Source: UBA12077 sp963665525 (GTDB taxonomy: Bacteria; Bacteroidota; Bacteroidia; Bacteroidales; UBA12077). From it: a stretch of DNA of 64,000 nt. A model generated the notes under the pieces. That model worked only from the letters and a program-made list of their open reading frames with translations, ran no database searches and was not told the origin of the DNA. Of the stretch, positions 49,365 to 59,066 are shown piece after piece. The DNA lies in the NCBI GenBank assembly GCA_963665525.1, contig OY762280.1, positions 3,968,001 through 4,032,000 on the forward strand, given 5' to 3'. The first letter of the stretch is position 1. Every line of letters starts with the position of its first letter. Made by a program: the position numbers and the translations under genes.

Positions 49365-50102
49365 ATGTTTAAAATGAAGTTAAAGTATTTCAGCTTATTT
49401 CTTTTGGTTTTTAAATTTATTCACCTTAATGCACAACAGAAAGACTTATCTAGTTGTGATTTAAACAAGTATGTTTCATCTGTTGACCGCTTATATTCTG
49501 TAAATGACGAAATATTCAATGGTTGCGTTTATATTCCGTTAAATTCAAAAATTAAGGGTACTCCATATTTGTATAAAAGCTGGAAGAACGCATCAATATT
49601 TATTAGCGATAATATCTATAATATTCCTGTAAAGTATGATTTAATTAATGACAAATTAATTACAAAAGCATTTTCTAAAGATGGTAAACAGCAACTTTTA
49701 GATATCAATAAATTTCAAGTAGATTCATTTAAGATTGGCGATTCATTATTTATTAATTCAAAGAGTTATAATCTGTTAAGTAATAGTTCTCCAATTTATC
49801 TTTTTCAAATATATCAAGGGAATTCTATTTTGTTAAAATCAATAAAGAAAGATTTTATTAGTACTTATTCAGATCGCACGCCATATGGCAAATTCTCAAG
49901 TATAAAAAATGAACTGATATTATATAATGGTTATCATTTAGTGAACATTAAAAACAGATCAAGTTTTTTGAGACAATTTGATGAGAATTTGAGACATGAT
50001 ATTAAATTGTTTTTTCGGACTACTAATATTTCAATAAAAAAATCATTAGTTAAAGAACTACAAAGACTGATGCAATATTGTGATTCTTTAAAAAATGAAT
50101 GA
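49365..50102 (+). CDS. Exported protein of unknown function, first gene of a TonB operon
   Basis: Protein of 245 aa with a signal peptide (about 1-23, ending HLNAQ). I recognise no family. It is rich in beta strands with several Lys/Asn/Ser. Its stop overlaps the start of the TonB receptor gene by 4 bp (ATGA), so the two are coupled, and this is the first gene of a four-gene operon. It may be a surface-exposed binding protein or a regulator of the TonB system. Its C-terminus is helical and basic (SIKKSLVKELQRLMQYCDSLKNE). Confidence 0.72.
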   Translation: MFKMKLKYFSLFLLVFKFIHLNAQQKDLSSCDLNKYVSSVDRLYSVNDEIFNGCVYIPLNSKIKGTPYLYKSWKNASIFISDNIYNIPVKYDLINDKLITKAFSKDGKQQLLDINKFQVDSFKIGDSLFINSKSYNLLSNSSPIYLFQIYQGNSILLKSIKKDFISTYSDRTPYGKFSSIKNELILYNGYHLVNIKNRSSFLRQFDENLRHDIKLFFRTTNISIKKSLVKELQRLMQYCDSLKNE

Positions 50103-52867
50103 TGAGGGTTTCTGTTTTTTTCTTATTTCTACTTTTTTACATAAAGGTACCAGGACAAAATCCTAAAGAGGATATTTACATTTCGAAAGTCAATATAAAA
50201 TGGGATGAGTTTTCAGAGCAGCTTGAATCTGAATATGATATTCGTTTCTTTTATATGGAGGATAGTATAAATGAGGTTAAAGTTATTAATAATAAAGATA
50301 GTGTTTTGTTAAAGGCCTTACTGGAAAAAATATTTTCGACGTATAATATTACTGTTTCGCACGATAACAAAGGGAACTATTTCCTTTTTAGAGATTTTAA
50401 AGTCTCAAATAATGTCCAGCATCTTTTAAAAGAAAAAACTGTTTCGCAGAATCAAAATAATACAATATATGTCAAAGAAGAGGCTTTCTTAAAAACTCAG
50501 AATAACTATATCGCAGAACATGTTACTATTGGATCCAATGGGAAAAAGTTTGGTAATAAAAAAATCATTTTAAAGGGATATATTACAAATGAATCAGATC
50601 AAACTACTATTCCACAGGCTCATATAAGGATTCATGAAAACAATACAAACCTTATATCTGATATTTCTGGTTATTACGAGATTAAATTATTGCCAGGTAA
50701 TTATACGATTTCAGCCAATAGTTTAGGCATGTATGAAAAAAGTTATGAATTAACGATTTATTCTGATGGGCAGTTAAATATTGCTTTAAGCACCAAATCA
50801 TTTTTATTGGATGAAGCAGTAGTAACAGCGAATCAAGATCATAATGTCAGAGGTACAAATATGGGATTTGAAAGAATATCGACTAAGGCAATAAAAGAAA
50901 TGCCAATGATATTAGGAGAAAAGGATGTTTTAAAAGCGGCATTAATGTTACCAGGGGTTCAGTCTGTTGGGGAGGCTTCTTCGGGTTTCAATGTAAGAGG
51001 TAGCCCTACAGATCAAAACATCTTTTATATTAATCATATTCCTTTATATAATACAAGCCATTTATTTGGGCTTTATACTACTTTTAATTCCGATGCTATA
51101 AATAGTTTTGAATTTTATAAAAGTAATATCCCAATTGAATATGGAGGTCATTTATCATCTATATTTACAATAAATGCTTTAGAAGGTAATAAAGAAAATT
51201 TCTCAGTCAAAGGAGGTATAGGGCCTTTATCGTGCAGAGCTCTTGCTGAAGGACCTATAAAAGATAGCTCTAGCAGCTTTTTGATTAGCCTTAGAACGAC
51301 ATATTCTGATTGGATATTAAATCAAATTAATAATGTTGACATTAAAAATAGCTCCGCATCGTTTTATGATGCTTTAATGAATTTCTCATTTTTACAAGAT
51401 AAGAAAAACAAACTTAGTTTATTTTTTTATGGAAGTGATGATAATTCGGATTTAGCTTTTGGAACAAGAAATAAGTATTCAAACATAGGAGGAAGTTTTA
51501 TTTGGTTACATCATTTTAGTAAGTCATTTTTCAGTGAATTAAGCATTGCAAGTAGCCAGTATAAATACAGGATAGAAAACTACGATATACAAAGTTTAGC
51601 GAATAAGAGTTCTTTTAAGCTTAATCATAACGAATTAAAGTTAAAATTTGAATATTATCAACAAGAGAAACAACATTTTGAATTTGGGTTAAATTCAAAG
51701 TATTATGATCTGGAGAATGGTGACTTTTTGCCACTAACACCAGAATCAAATATTAAAGCAATAAGCTTTGATTCGGAAAAAGCGATAACCAATAGTTTTT
51801 TTATATCTGACACATGGAATCCTATAAATAATTTGTCAATTAAAGGAGGTGTAAGAGTTACTTATTATGCTTATTTGGGACCTCAAAAGGCCATGGTATA
51901 TCAAAAAGGAATGCCCAAAGAAATATATAATATCGTTGATTCTACTTATTTTAACAATAATCAGATTATTGATGATGATTTTGATCTTGATATAAGGTTT
52001 TCAGTAAACTATCAATTCAGTCCAAACCTTTCTTTAAAGGCAAGTTATAATGTTCTTCATCAATATATATTTATGCTATCAAATTCCATATCAGTTTCAC
52101 CAACAAATAAATGGAAGTTATGCGATCAATATCTTGATCCAATGAAAGGTGAACAAATATCATTGGGGCTATATAAAAATTTCTTAAATGGAATCATTGA
52201 AACTTCTGTTGAGGGGTATTATAAATCTATTGATAATCAGATTGAATATAAAGATGGCGCTGAATTGTTAATAAATGCAAATCCGGAAACATCATTAATA
52301 CAAGGTAATATAAAAGCTTATGGAATAGAATTTATGTTAAAAAAGAATAAAGGTAAACTCAATGGTTGGTTAAATTACACTTATTCGAGAGCAGAGCTAA
52401 CAGTTAATGATTCAGAAACCGGAGAAAACAATAATAATGGCATGCCTTACCCGGCAAGTTATGAAAAACCTCATGCATTTAATTTTGCTTTAAATTATAA
52501 AATTACGAAACGACTTTCGGTGTCTACAAACGTTATCTACTCAACAGGACGTCCAATTACAGTTCCAACATCAATATATTATCAAGATGGAATGCAGTTT
52601 ACTAGTTTTTCCAAAAGAAATGAATATCGGTTGCCAGATTATTTTAGAATTGATTTATCATTTAATATTGAAGGTAATCTTAAAAAGCATAAGTTGGCTC
52701 ATGGTTCATGGTCTTTTGGTTGCTATAATATTACTTCAAGGAAAAATCCATATTCTGTAATCTTTCAAAATGATAATGGAATTATTAAAGGATATAAGAT
52801 TTCAATTTTGGGAGAAGTAATTCCATCAATTAGTTACAATATAAAGTTAGGTAATTATGAAAATTAG
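50099..52867 (+). CDS. TonB-dependent receptor with STN-like and carboxypeptidase-regulatory domains
   Basis: Outer membrane receptor of 922 aa. After a signal peptide (about 1-20) comes an STN-type domain (about 22-100, NIKWDEFSEQLESEYDIRFFYMED), a carboxypeptidase-regulatory-like domain (about 160-245, KGYITNESDQTTIPQAHIRI), the plug domain (about 255-365, LKAALMLPGVQSVGEASSGFNVRG) and a 22-strand barrel with an aromatic end (SYNIKLGNYEN). An STN domain usually marks TonB systems that signal to an anti-sigma factor, but no FecIR-type pair is next door. The next gene overlaps by 11 bp and encodes a DUF4249 lipoprotein, the usual partner. Substrate unknown. Confidence 0.92.
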   Translation: MMRVSVFFLFLLFYIKVPGQNPKEDIYISKVNIKWDEFSEQLESEYDIRFFYMEDSINEVKVINNKDSVLLKALLEKIFSTYNITVSHDNKGNYFLFRDFKVSNNVQHLLKEKTVSQNQNNTIYVKEEAFLKTQNNYIAEHVTIGSNGKKFGNKKIILKGYITNESDQTTIPQAHIRIHENNTNLISDISGYYEIKLLPGNYTISANSLGMYEKSYELTIYSDGQLNIALSTKSFLLDEAVVTANQDHNVRGTNMGFERISTKAIKEMPMILGEKDVLKAALMLPGVQSVGEASSGFNVRGSPTDQNIFYINHIPLYNTSHLFGLYTTFNSDAINSFEFYKSNIPIEYGGHLSSIFTINALEGNKENFSVKGGIGPLSCRALAEGPIKDSSSSFLISLRTTYSDWILNQINNVDIKNSSASFYDALMNFSFLQDKKNKLSLFFYGSDDNSDLAFGTRNKYSNIGGSFIWLHHFSKSFFSELSIASSQYKYRIENYDIQSLANKSSFKLNHNELKLKFEYYQQEKQHFEFGLNSKYYDLENGDFLPLTPESNIKAISFDSEKAITNSFFISDTWNPINNLSIKGGVRVTYYAYLGPQKAMVYQKGMPKEIYNIVDSTYFNNNQIIDDDFDLDIRFSVNYQFSPNLSLKASYNVLHQYIFMLSNSISVSPTNKWKLCDQYLDPMKGEQISLGLYKNFLNGIIETSVEGYYKSIDNQIEYKDGAELLINANPETSLIQGNIKAYGIEFMLKKNKGKLNGWLNYTYSRAELTVNDSETGENNNNGMPYPASYEKPHAFNFALNYKITKRLSVSTNVIYSTGRPITVPTSIYYQDGMQFTSFSKRNEYRLPDYFRIDLSFNIEGNLKKHKLAHGSWSFGCYNITSRKNPYSVIFQNDNGIIKGYKISILGEVIPSISYNIKLGNYEN

Positions 52868-53987
52868 ATACATGTTTATTTTTTTATTGATGTTTTTCAT
52901 TAATTGTAAAGAAGAATTCATAATTAATACAAATAATGTAGAACCTTTAATAGTTATTGATGGATTAATTACAGATCAAGAAGGACCTTATACTGTTAGA
53001 ATATCGAAAACATCACCAGTTAATGAAGCCAAATTAATTCCATATGAAAATTGTATTGTATCAATATATGAGAATGATTTAGAATCAGAGATACTTACAG
53101 AAGTTGAACCGGGGATTTATAAAACTTCGGAAAATGGAATTCGAGGAAAAGTAGGGAGTACTTATCATATCACAATTAGCACACCTGATAATAATCAGTA
53201 TGTTTCGGAGTATCAACAAATACCTGATCATATTGGGATTGATTCAGTTTATACGAAGGAAGAGTTTAGAAAAATTAAAGATTATCCTTTTGATTTACCA
53301 GGTTATCAGTTTTATATAGATACTGAAAAAGCGAACACTCATGAGAGTTATTTTATGTGGAAACTTATAGAAACATATGAGTATACAGTTGATTATATGT
53401 TGTATGCCCGATTTGACGGACAGTTTCATTATGATGTTAGAGATCAGGATAAGTATTTTCGATGTTGGAGAACCGAGAAGATAAATAAGATATTTACAGC
53501 TTCGACTTCGAACTTAAACATTTTACAAATTAAAGAGCAACCATTAAATTTTGTGGGAACAGACACGAAGCGGCTACAAGTAAAATATAGCATTCTACTT
53601 ATGCAATACTGCCTGAATAAAGAGGCATTTATATACTGGAAGAAATGTGGGGAAATGTTTGGAGGGGACAATTTCTTGATCTCAGTTCAACCATATAATA
53701 TTGAAGGGAACATAAAAAATACAAATGATCCAAATGAATTAGTTCTTGGATTTTTTACAGCAGCTTCAACAACTCACAAAAGAATATTTGTTAATCCTTT
53801 AGAAAACCTTTATTATGAAATATGTGCACTTGGTGATTTAGAGCGTGATTTACAAACTTGGGAGCCTGAAAACCCAGATATTTTAATTGTTTATATTAAT
53901 GGTATTGAATATTCTGTTTATGAAGGATGTGTTGATTGTAGAAGGATAGGAAGTAGTATAATAGAACCTGAATTTTGGGATGAATAA
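52857..53987 (+). CDS. DUF4249-family lipoprotein, partner of the TonB receptor
   Basis: Lipoprotein of 376 aa (LMFFINC) in family DUF4249, often found next to TonB receptors in Bacteroidota. The opening VEPLIVIDGLITDQEGPYTVRISKTSPV is characteristic. The C-terminal half is beta-rich with several cysteines, including CVDCRR near the end. It overlaps the receptor by 11 bp and the following gene by 8 bp, so all are one translation unit. It probably serves as a surface-exposed substrate-binding lid of the receptor, by analogy with SusD. Confidence 0.9.
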   Translation: MKIRYMFIFLLMFFINCKEEFIINTNNVEPLIVIDGLITDQEGPYTVRISKTSPVNEAKLIPYENCIVSIYENDLESEILTEVEPGIYKTSENGIRGKVGSTYHITISTPDNNQYVSEYQQIPDHIGIDSVYTKEEFRKIKDYPFDLPGYQFYIDTEKANTHESYFMWKLIETYEYTVDYMLYARFDGQFHYDVRDQDKYFRCWRTEKINKIFTASTSNLNILQIKEQPLNFVGTDTKRLQVKYSILLMQYCLNKEAFIYWKKCGEMFGGDNFLISVQPYNIEGNIKNTNDPNELVLGFFTAASTTHKRIFVNPLENLYYEICALGDLERDLQTWEPENPDILIVYINGIEYSVYEGCVDCRRIGSSIIEPEFWDE

Positions 53988-56316
53988 AAAAAATAATATG
54001 CGTAAACCAATAATATTTTCTATATTCTTTGTGGCAATTATATTCATGAATTCTTTTAATTGCTATTCGCAAAAATGTAATTTAAATGAAGAGCTTAAGC
54101 TTAATACCGATCGAAAATTATATTGTGCTGGCGAAACAATTTATTTTAATTCGGATTATTTTATCAATAATGAGAAAGCAATTCCTTTGCTTAGTAATAT
54201 TATTTACATTGAGTTAATTAATTGCACTGATAAAGGATCTATTATTCGCAAAAAATATAAAATATCTGATTTTAAAATAAGTGGTAAAATAATTATTCCG
54301 AAAGATATATCAACTGGAAACTATATTTTACATGCATTTACACAATACCAAAGAAATCTTTCTTCATACAGTCACTGTTATCAAATAATCAAGATTATAA
54401 ATCCGGAAGAAAAAGAGTCTGTTGAATTAAACCAAATTCAGAATGATTCAACAATTTATATTATACCTGAAGGAGGTAAGTTAATTAGTAATTTGAAAAA
54501 CCGTATTATTATTAAAATTCCGGATTATTTATTAAGTGATACGAATAAATATGTCATAACAAATAACATTGATTCAATTCTTTTCGAGTTAAAACCAAAG
54601 AATAATGGTATTTGTGAAGCAGAATTAATATTATATGCGAAATATAAATATTACCTAAAGATTAAAGATAATTTAGGTACTGTTTTAATAAAGCAGTTCC
54701 CGGAGATTAAAAATTCAGGAATCCAGACTAATATTAAAAGACTGAAGGATTCTGTATTATATACAATAATACAAAAAACCAGTAAACAACAGACTTCAGT
54801 AGATTATGTAGTACAAATTTATTCTTCTAAACTAAATGTTCTTTTTTCTAAAGATATTAAATTAATACAACCAGAATTTAAAATTAATATTCCTAATCCT
54901 GTTTTTAGCGAAGGAATTAATTACATAATATTATCGAGTAAAGAAAACAAGGTTATCAGAGTAAATTCAGTGTTTAATAATACTACTGAAAATATTGAAA
55001 TCAAAACAAATCATATTAAGTATAATCCCAGAGACCTTATTGAGACAACCTTATCTATTGAAGATACAAATAAAATCATTTATGCATCGATATCTGTACA
55101 TCAGGAAGAGAAAGGAGCAGAGGCAAAATATAATACACATATTCCAATAGAGTATTTTAAAAATCCTATCTATGTTGAGTATCTTATTAGAAATTATCAG
55201 TACAATGATGTAGTATTAGTAGATCAGTTAATGATACTGCATGATTCTTTTTTGGACATAAATTATATCTTAAAAGAAATAAAAAATCAAAGAGAATCTA
55301 ATGTGGAATACATACCAGAATGTAGAGATTTAAGTATTTCTGGTTTTTTGAGGAATAAACAAACCAAAGAACCAATAGAAAATTCTACAGTTTTTCTATC
55401 AGTTATTTCAGATCCTTCTCAATTTCACATTTCTACAACAGATAAAGATGGAGGATATATATTTTCTTTGAACAGTTTATATGGTGAAAGTGACTTAGTC
55501 TTTTGTACAGAACCTAAAGATAGTATTGCAGAGATTTTGATTAATGATCCTTTTTTCACGGATATTCCTGATTTTAGTGAGCTCCCTTTCGTAATAAGTG
55601 AATATGAATTTGAATTAATAAATGATTTATACAATAATTATAAGATACAACAAAAGTTTTCTAGAAGTAGCGATATAGATTCTTGTAATTCTAAATCACC
55701 AAGTTACTTTAATATTAACGATAATAAAATATCCTTATATCCAAAAGACTATATTAGTTTTGAGAATACAAGAGAAATGATGAGTGAGATAGTTCCTAAT
55801 ATTAGGATTAAAAAAATGAATAAAAAAAATTTTATTCAACGTCTTGATGATAACCAGAATGTACTTCCTGATTCACCTTTTATATTGTTAGATCATATTC
55901 CAGTATTTGATGTGGATGATGTTTTAAATATTTCACCATCAAAAATTGAAAGAATAGAATTTATTAATAAGCCATATTTATTAGGTGAAAATATTTTAAA
56001 TGGTGTATTAATGATTACCACTATTAATAATGACTTTTCTGAAATAAAATTGATTCCTTCAGCAACTTTTGTAACAATTCAAGGTTTAGAAAAGAATTAT
56101 TCAAATACTTTTATTTCTTCCTCTAATTATTCTGAAGAAAGGATTCCAGATTTTAGATCTACTTTATACTGGAATCCAAATGTAGTTTTAACAAATGATA
56201 AAACAAAGATAAGTTTTAATGCTTCGGATAGAAAAGGGAATTATGTTTATGAGGTTAAAGGGTATGATTCGCGTGGAAATAAATACTATGGAATGTATAA
56301 GATAATTATTGAGTAG
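53980..56316 (+). CDS. MG2-like exported protein with carboxypeptidase-regulatory and plug-like domains
   Basis: Exported protein of 778 aa. The signal peptide ends around residue 30 (SFNCYSQ). An N-terminal macroglobulin-like (MG2) domain is suggested by LNTDRKLYCAGETIYFNSDYF and KIIIPKDISTGNYILHAFTQYQRN. Around 455-530 is a carboxypeptidase-regulatory-type domain (ISGFLRNKQTKEPIENSTVF), and around 620-690 a plug-like segment (VLNISPSKIERIEFINKP). No barrel follows, so this is not a TonB receptor itself. Domain mixtures like this occur with DUF4249/TonB clusters. Starts 8 bp inside the DUF4249 gene. An ATG at 53998 is an alternative. Role unknown, probably in substrate handling at the cell surface. 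Confidence 0.78.
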   Translation: MNKKNNMRKPIIFSIFFVAIIFMNSFNCYSQKCNLNEELKLNTDRKLYCAGETIYFNSDYFINNEKAIPLLSNIIYIELINCTDKGSIIRKKYKISDFKISGKIIIPKDISTGNYILHAFTQYQRNLSSYSHCYQIIKIINPEEKESVELNQIQNDSTIYIIPEGGKLISNLKNRIIIKIPDYLLSDTNKYVITNNIDSILFELKPKNNGICEAELILYAKYKYYLKIKDNLGTVLIKQFPEIKNSGIQTNIKRLKDSVLYTIIQKTSKQQTSVDYVVQIYSSKLNVLFSKDIKLIQPEFKINIPNPVFSEGINYIILSSKENKVIRVNSVFNNTTENIEIKTNHIKYNPRDLIETTLSIEDTNKIIYASISVHQEEKGAEAKYNTHIPIEYFKNPIYVEYLIRNYQYNDVVLVDQLMILHDSFLDINYILKEIKNQRESNVEYIPECRDLSISGFLRNKQTKEPIENSTVFLSVISDPSQFHISTTDKDGGYIFSLNSLYGESDLVFCTEPKDSIAEILINDPFFTDIPDFSELPFVISEYEFELINDLYNNYKIQQKFSRSSDIDSCNSKSPSYFNINDNKISLYPKDYISFENTREMMSEIVPNIRIKKMNKKNFIQRLDDNQNVLPDSPFILLDHIPVFDVDDVLNISPSKIERIEFINKPYLLGENILNGVLMITTINNDFSEIKLIPSATFVTIQGLEKNYSNTFISSSNYSEERIPDFRSTLYWNPNVVLTNDKTKISFNASDRKGNYVYEVKGYDSRGNKYYGMYKIIIE

Positions 56317-56333
56317 ATAAAAACAGGTAAAAT

Positions 56334-56365
56334 AAAGGGAGGCATATTTGTATGCCTCCCTTTTT
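56334..56365. terminator. Terminator at the end of the TonB/DUF4249 operon
   Basis: Perfect 13-bp stem AAAGGGAGGCATA (56334-56346) / TATGCCTCCCTTT (56351-56363) with loop TTTG, followed by T residues. It lies between two convergent operons and could serve both. Confidence 0.93.
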
Positions 56366-56384
56366 ATCTTTATTAGTATTATTT

Positions 56385-56900
56385 TTAAAAATAATCTTCC
56401 AAGAAACCTGTTTTTCTATGACCTGCCACAATAAATTGTGTTGCTGGCTCTGATGCCCAGGTAATTTCCATATAAATACTATCCGTTACATTACCACTTT
56501 TTGAAACGCCCATTCCTTCAAAAAACTGACCATTAGTAATCGTTGTTGCATCATCCCAGATATAATCATAACCATTATTAACACTCCATGTTAAAGTATT
56601 CATATTTACTGCTGCTTTTACCTTGAACTCCCAGGCATTTTCATTATCATAAATTAATAAGGAGTCTCCTTGGTTTCTTGCATCATTTGTAATGGTTAAA
56701 ACAGTGTACCCATAATGATAAATATCTTCTAAAACCCCACTGCCATTATCAACAAGGTATTGTACAAAATACTCCCCATTAATTGGGAATGTTGATGTAT
56801 ATTCAATTTCGGGATCTTCATATGTATCGTAATTACACGATGTTCCTAATCCTATCATAAGGACTAAAAATGCAATTAGAATTGTTTTTATATTTTTCAT
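56385..56900 (-). CDS. Lipoprotein of the SusCD locus, possibly lipid-binding family
   Basis: Lipoprotein of 171 aa (GLGTSC). It resembles the small 'lipid-binding putative hydrolase' type proteins of SusCD loci in its opening (FPINGEYFVQYLVDNGSG) and beta-rich body, but this match is from memory. It is the last gene of the four-gene locus. It could bind the substrate or stabilise the SusCD complex. Confidence 0.6.
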   Translation of the reverse strand: MKNIKTILIAFLVLMIGLGTSCNYDTYEDPEIEYTSTFPINGEYFVQYLVDNGSGVLEDIYHYGYTVLTITNDARNQGDSLLIYDNENAWEFKVKAAVNMNTLTWSVNNGYDYIWDDATTITNGQFFEGMGVSKSGNVTDSIYMEITWASEPATQFIVAGHRKTGFLEDYF

Positions 56901-56920
56901 AGTTATATACTTTTTGAATT

Positions 56921-57556
56921 TTAGTTATATGATACTGGTATGATAGTAGTTCCACTATGGCTGAAATATGCCCAATTAAAAGTAATATTCGATCCATCAA
57001 AAGATGCGCTCACAAACATACCATAACCAGCATCTCCAGCAGCTACTTCTCCACATAGTATGCTTATTTGACCAGGAATTGGAATACTAAAGTAACCGTT
57101 AATATCATCAATTTGCCAGGTTGCATATCCTGATTTTGTTAAAGTAATAGGATATGTATAGGAGCCTGCTGATGTATTTGCTATTGCATCTCCTGTTACG
57201 GTTATTACTTTATCATCATCACCAGGACAACCCAAAATTACATCTCTTGAGCTAAAAGCTGAGAATCCATCTATATTTGTTGCACTATAATTTACTTGGT
57301 AGAATCCGGGTGCTGCTAAATCAACATTGTCTGTCATGGTATAATCAATTTCAATACCACCTTCGGTTACATTAACTCCAGGATCAACATATGAAGCAGG
57401 AGGGTTTGTAAAATCCATAATGTAAGGATTATCTCCAAGTATCTCAAATATAGGGTAATAAGTTATACGAGAAATATCTTCTGATTCATCTTTATCACAT
57501 CCGATTAATCCAATAAAGAGAAGCAAAGTAACTATATATAATATTTTGTTTTTCAT
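56921..57556 (-). CDS. Ig-like/DUF5012-type surface lipoprotein of the SusCD locus
   Basis: Lipoprotein of 211 aa (FIGLIGC). An Ig-like domain (about 30-110, NPPASYVDPGVNVTEGGIEIDYTMTDNVDLAAPGFYQVNYSATNIDGF) is typical of proteins next to SusD, and a second beta-rich domain follows. It is probably a surface glycan- or peptide-binding protein (SusE/F-like role). Gaps of 19-20 bp to the neighbours place it in the operon. Confidence 0.72.
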   Translation of the reverse strand: MKNKILYIVTLLLFIGLIGCDKDESEDISRITYYPIFEILGDNPYIMDFTNPPASYVDPGVNVTEGGIEIDYTMTDNVDLAAPGFYQVNYSATNIDGFSAFSSRDVILGCPGDDDKVITVTGDAIANTSAGSYTYPITLTKSGYATWQIDDINGYFSIPIPGQISILCGEVAAGDAGYGMFVSASFDGSNITFNWAYFSHSGTTIIPVSYN

Positions 57557-57575
57557 AATTTATTTTTTTATATGA

Positions 57576-59048
57576 TTAATTTTGATCCCACCATACTGGT
57601 GCTGTAATATTTGCAGCGGTTGGAGCATTTGGATTTCGACTTATTTCTGAATCAACAAGAGGAAATCTTTTAGGGAAATTATCGCCAATAACAGAATTAA
57701 TTGGAACAGTGAATTCTCCTGCTGTATAAGAGGCATCTTCAAAATCTACTGTACTTATTCTTGGATATCCTGTTCTTAAATGTTCAAAATACGCTTCTAA
57801 ACCTTGAAATCGAGCTAGTGCTGCCCATTTTTGCATCATGATGGCTTCTAAATTTTCATTAAAAGTTCCAGCAGGATATTCATATACACCACCTGCTCCA
57901 ATAAATGATGAAGCATCTAAACCGAACTGAGCAAAAGCTTCAGTTACACCTGCCTCATACATAGTTTGTGCTGTGGTTGCACTACCATATCTTAAATGTG
58001 CTTCAGCAAGCATAAAATAGGTTTCTGTTAAAGAAATAAGTTGTACAGGATCAGTTGCTTCTAATACTGCTCTGGATACATCAGCAGGATTAACATCTAT
58101 TGTTGGAGCTTCATGATTACCATGAACTAACCAGCCCCAGCCTCCATTAACACTTTCTTCATAAATGAAAGGTTCTCTTGGGTCTCCATTTTGTTGTAAC
58201 CAATACATAAATGTTGAACTAGCTCTTATATTTTGAGTAGTGTTTAATGCTCTTCTGTCTGCCTCATATAAAGGATTACTTTTGCCGGTTATATCTTCAT
58301 AAATGTCCATATTTGCACTTTCTTCCAGAAAATTATTTTCGGCAAGTAATGCAGTAATGCCAGTGTTAGATATTGATTCACGTGCATATACCTGATGTAA
58401 ATAGATTTTTAATTTAAGTGTATTAGCAAATTGTATCCAAGCGTCATAATCACCACTAAAAATAAAGTCTTTATTCCCAATTGCAGATACACTACTAACT
58501 GATAAATCTTTGGAAATTGCTCTATCAATTCTTGCAATCAAGGAATCATATACTGTTTGTCCATCATCGTAATGAGGATGTATGTTTGAAGATCCTTGTA
58601 ATGCTTCATTAAATGGAATTTGATCATACATATCAGCTAATACTTGCCATACATAAGCTGACATAACATTAGAAATTAGGTATAATCCCCAATCTTCAGA
58701 TTCTTCAGCTTTCTGTAATACATAATTAAAATCGTTTAGTGCTCCAGAGAACAACTCTCTGAATTGTCTATCTACAGTTGTTGCTGGCAAACTAAAATTA
58801 GTGTAATCTTTATATTGGTTCGCAGAATTACTTTGAGTCCAGTATTGGCTCCAGATTCCACCAACCAAGTTATATTCACCTCCTATAACTGCTGTAGCGG
58901 AATTGATTGCTGATGGTAATACTAATTCTGGACTAACATTTGAAGGATAGTTTGGATCTGTATTGACATCCAGCCAGTCTTTCTCGCATGATATGGATAT
59001 GATCATTAATAGAGAAAGAAGTATTGTTAGAATTTTATTCTTTTTCAT
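57576..59048 (-). CDS. susD: SusD/RagB-family outer-membrane lipoprotein
   Basis: SusD-like lipoprotein of 490 aa (IISISC), SusD-like_2 type. It has a typical start (KDWLDVNTDPNYPSNVSPELVLPSA) and a helical body with TPR-like segments, and a C-terminal end (APVWWDQN) common to the family. It binds substrate and closes over the SusC barrel. The gene follows susC by 18 bp. No glycoside hydrolase is encoded in the locus, so the substrate may be peptides or another compound rather than a polysaccharide. Confidence 0.94.
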   Translation of the reverse strand: MKKNKILTILLSLLMIISISCEKDWLDVNTDPNYPSNVSPELVLPSAINSATAVIGGEYNLVGGIWSQYWTQSNSANQYKDYTNFSLPATTVDRQFRELFSGALNDFNYVLQKAEESEDWGLYLISNVMSAYVWQVLADMYDQIPFNEALQGSSNIHPHYDDGQTVYDSLIARIDRAISKDLSVSSVSAIGNKDFIFSGDYDAWIQFANTLKLKIYLHQVYARESISNTGITALLAENNFLEESANMDIYEDITGKSNPLYEADRRALNTTQNIRASSTFMYWLQQNGDPREPFIYEESVNGGWGWLVHGNHEAPTIDVNPADVSRAVLEATDPVQLISLTETYFMLAEAHLRYGSATTAQTMYEAGVTEAFAQFGLDASSFIGAGGVYEYPAGTFNENLEAIMMQKWAALARFQGLEAYFEHLRTGYPRISTVDFEDASYTAGEFTVPINSVIGDNFPKRFPLVDSEISRNPNAPTAANITAPVWWDQN

Positions 59049-59066
59049 TGTTATAATTTTTTGTTG

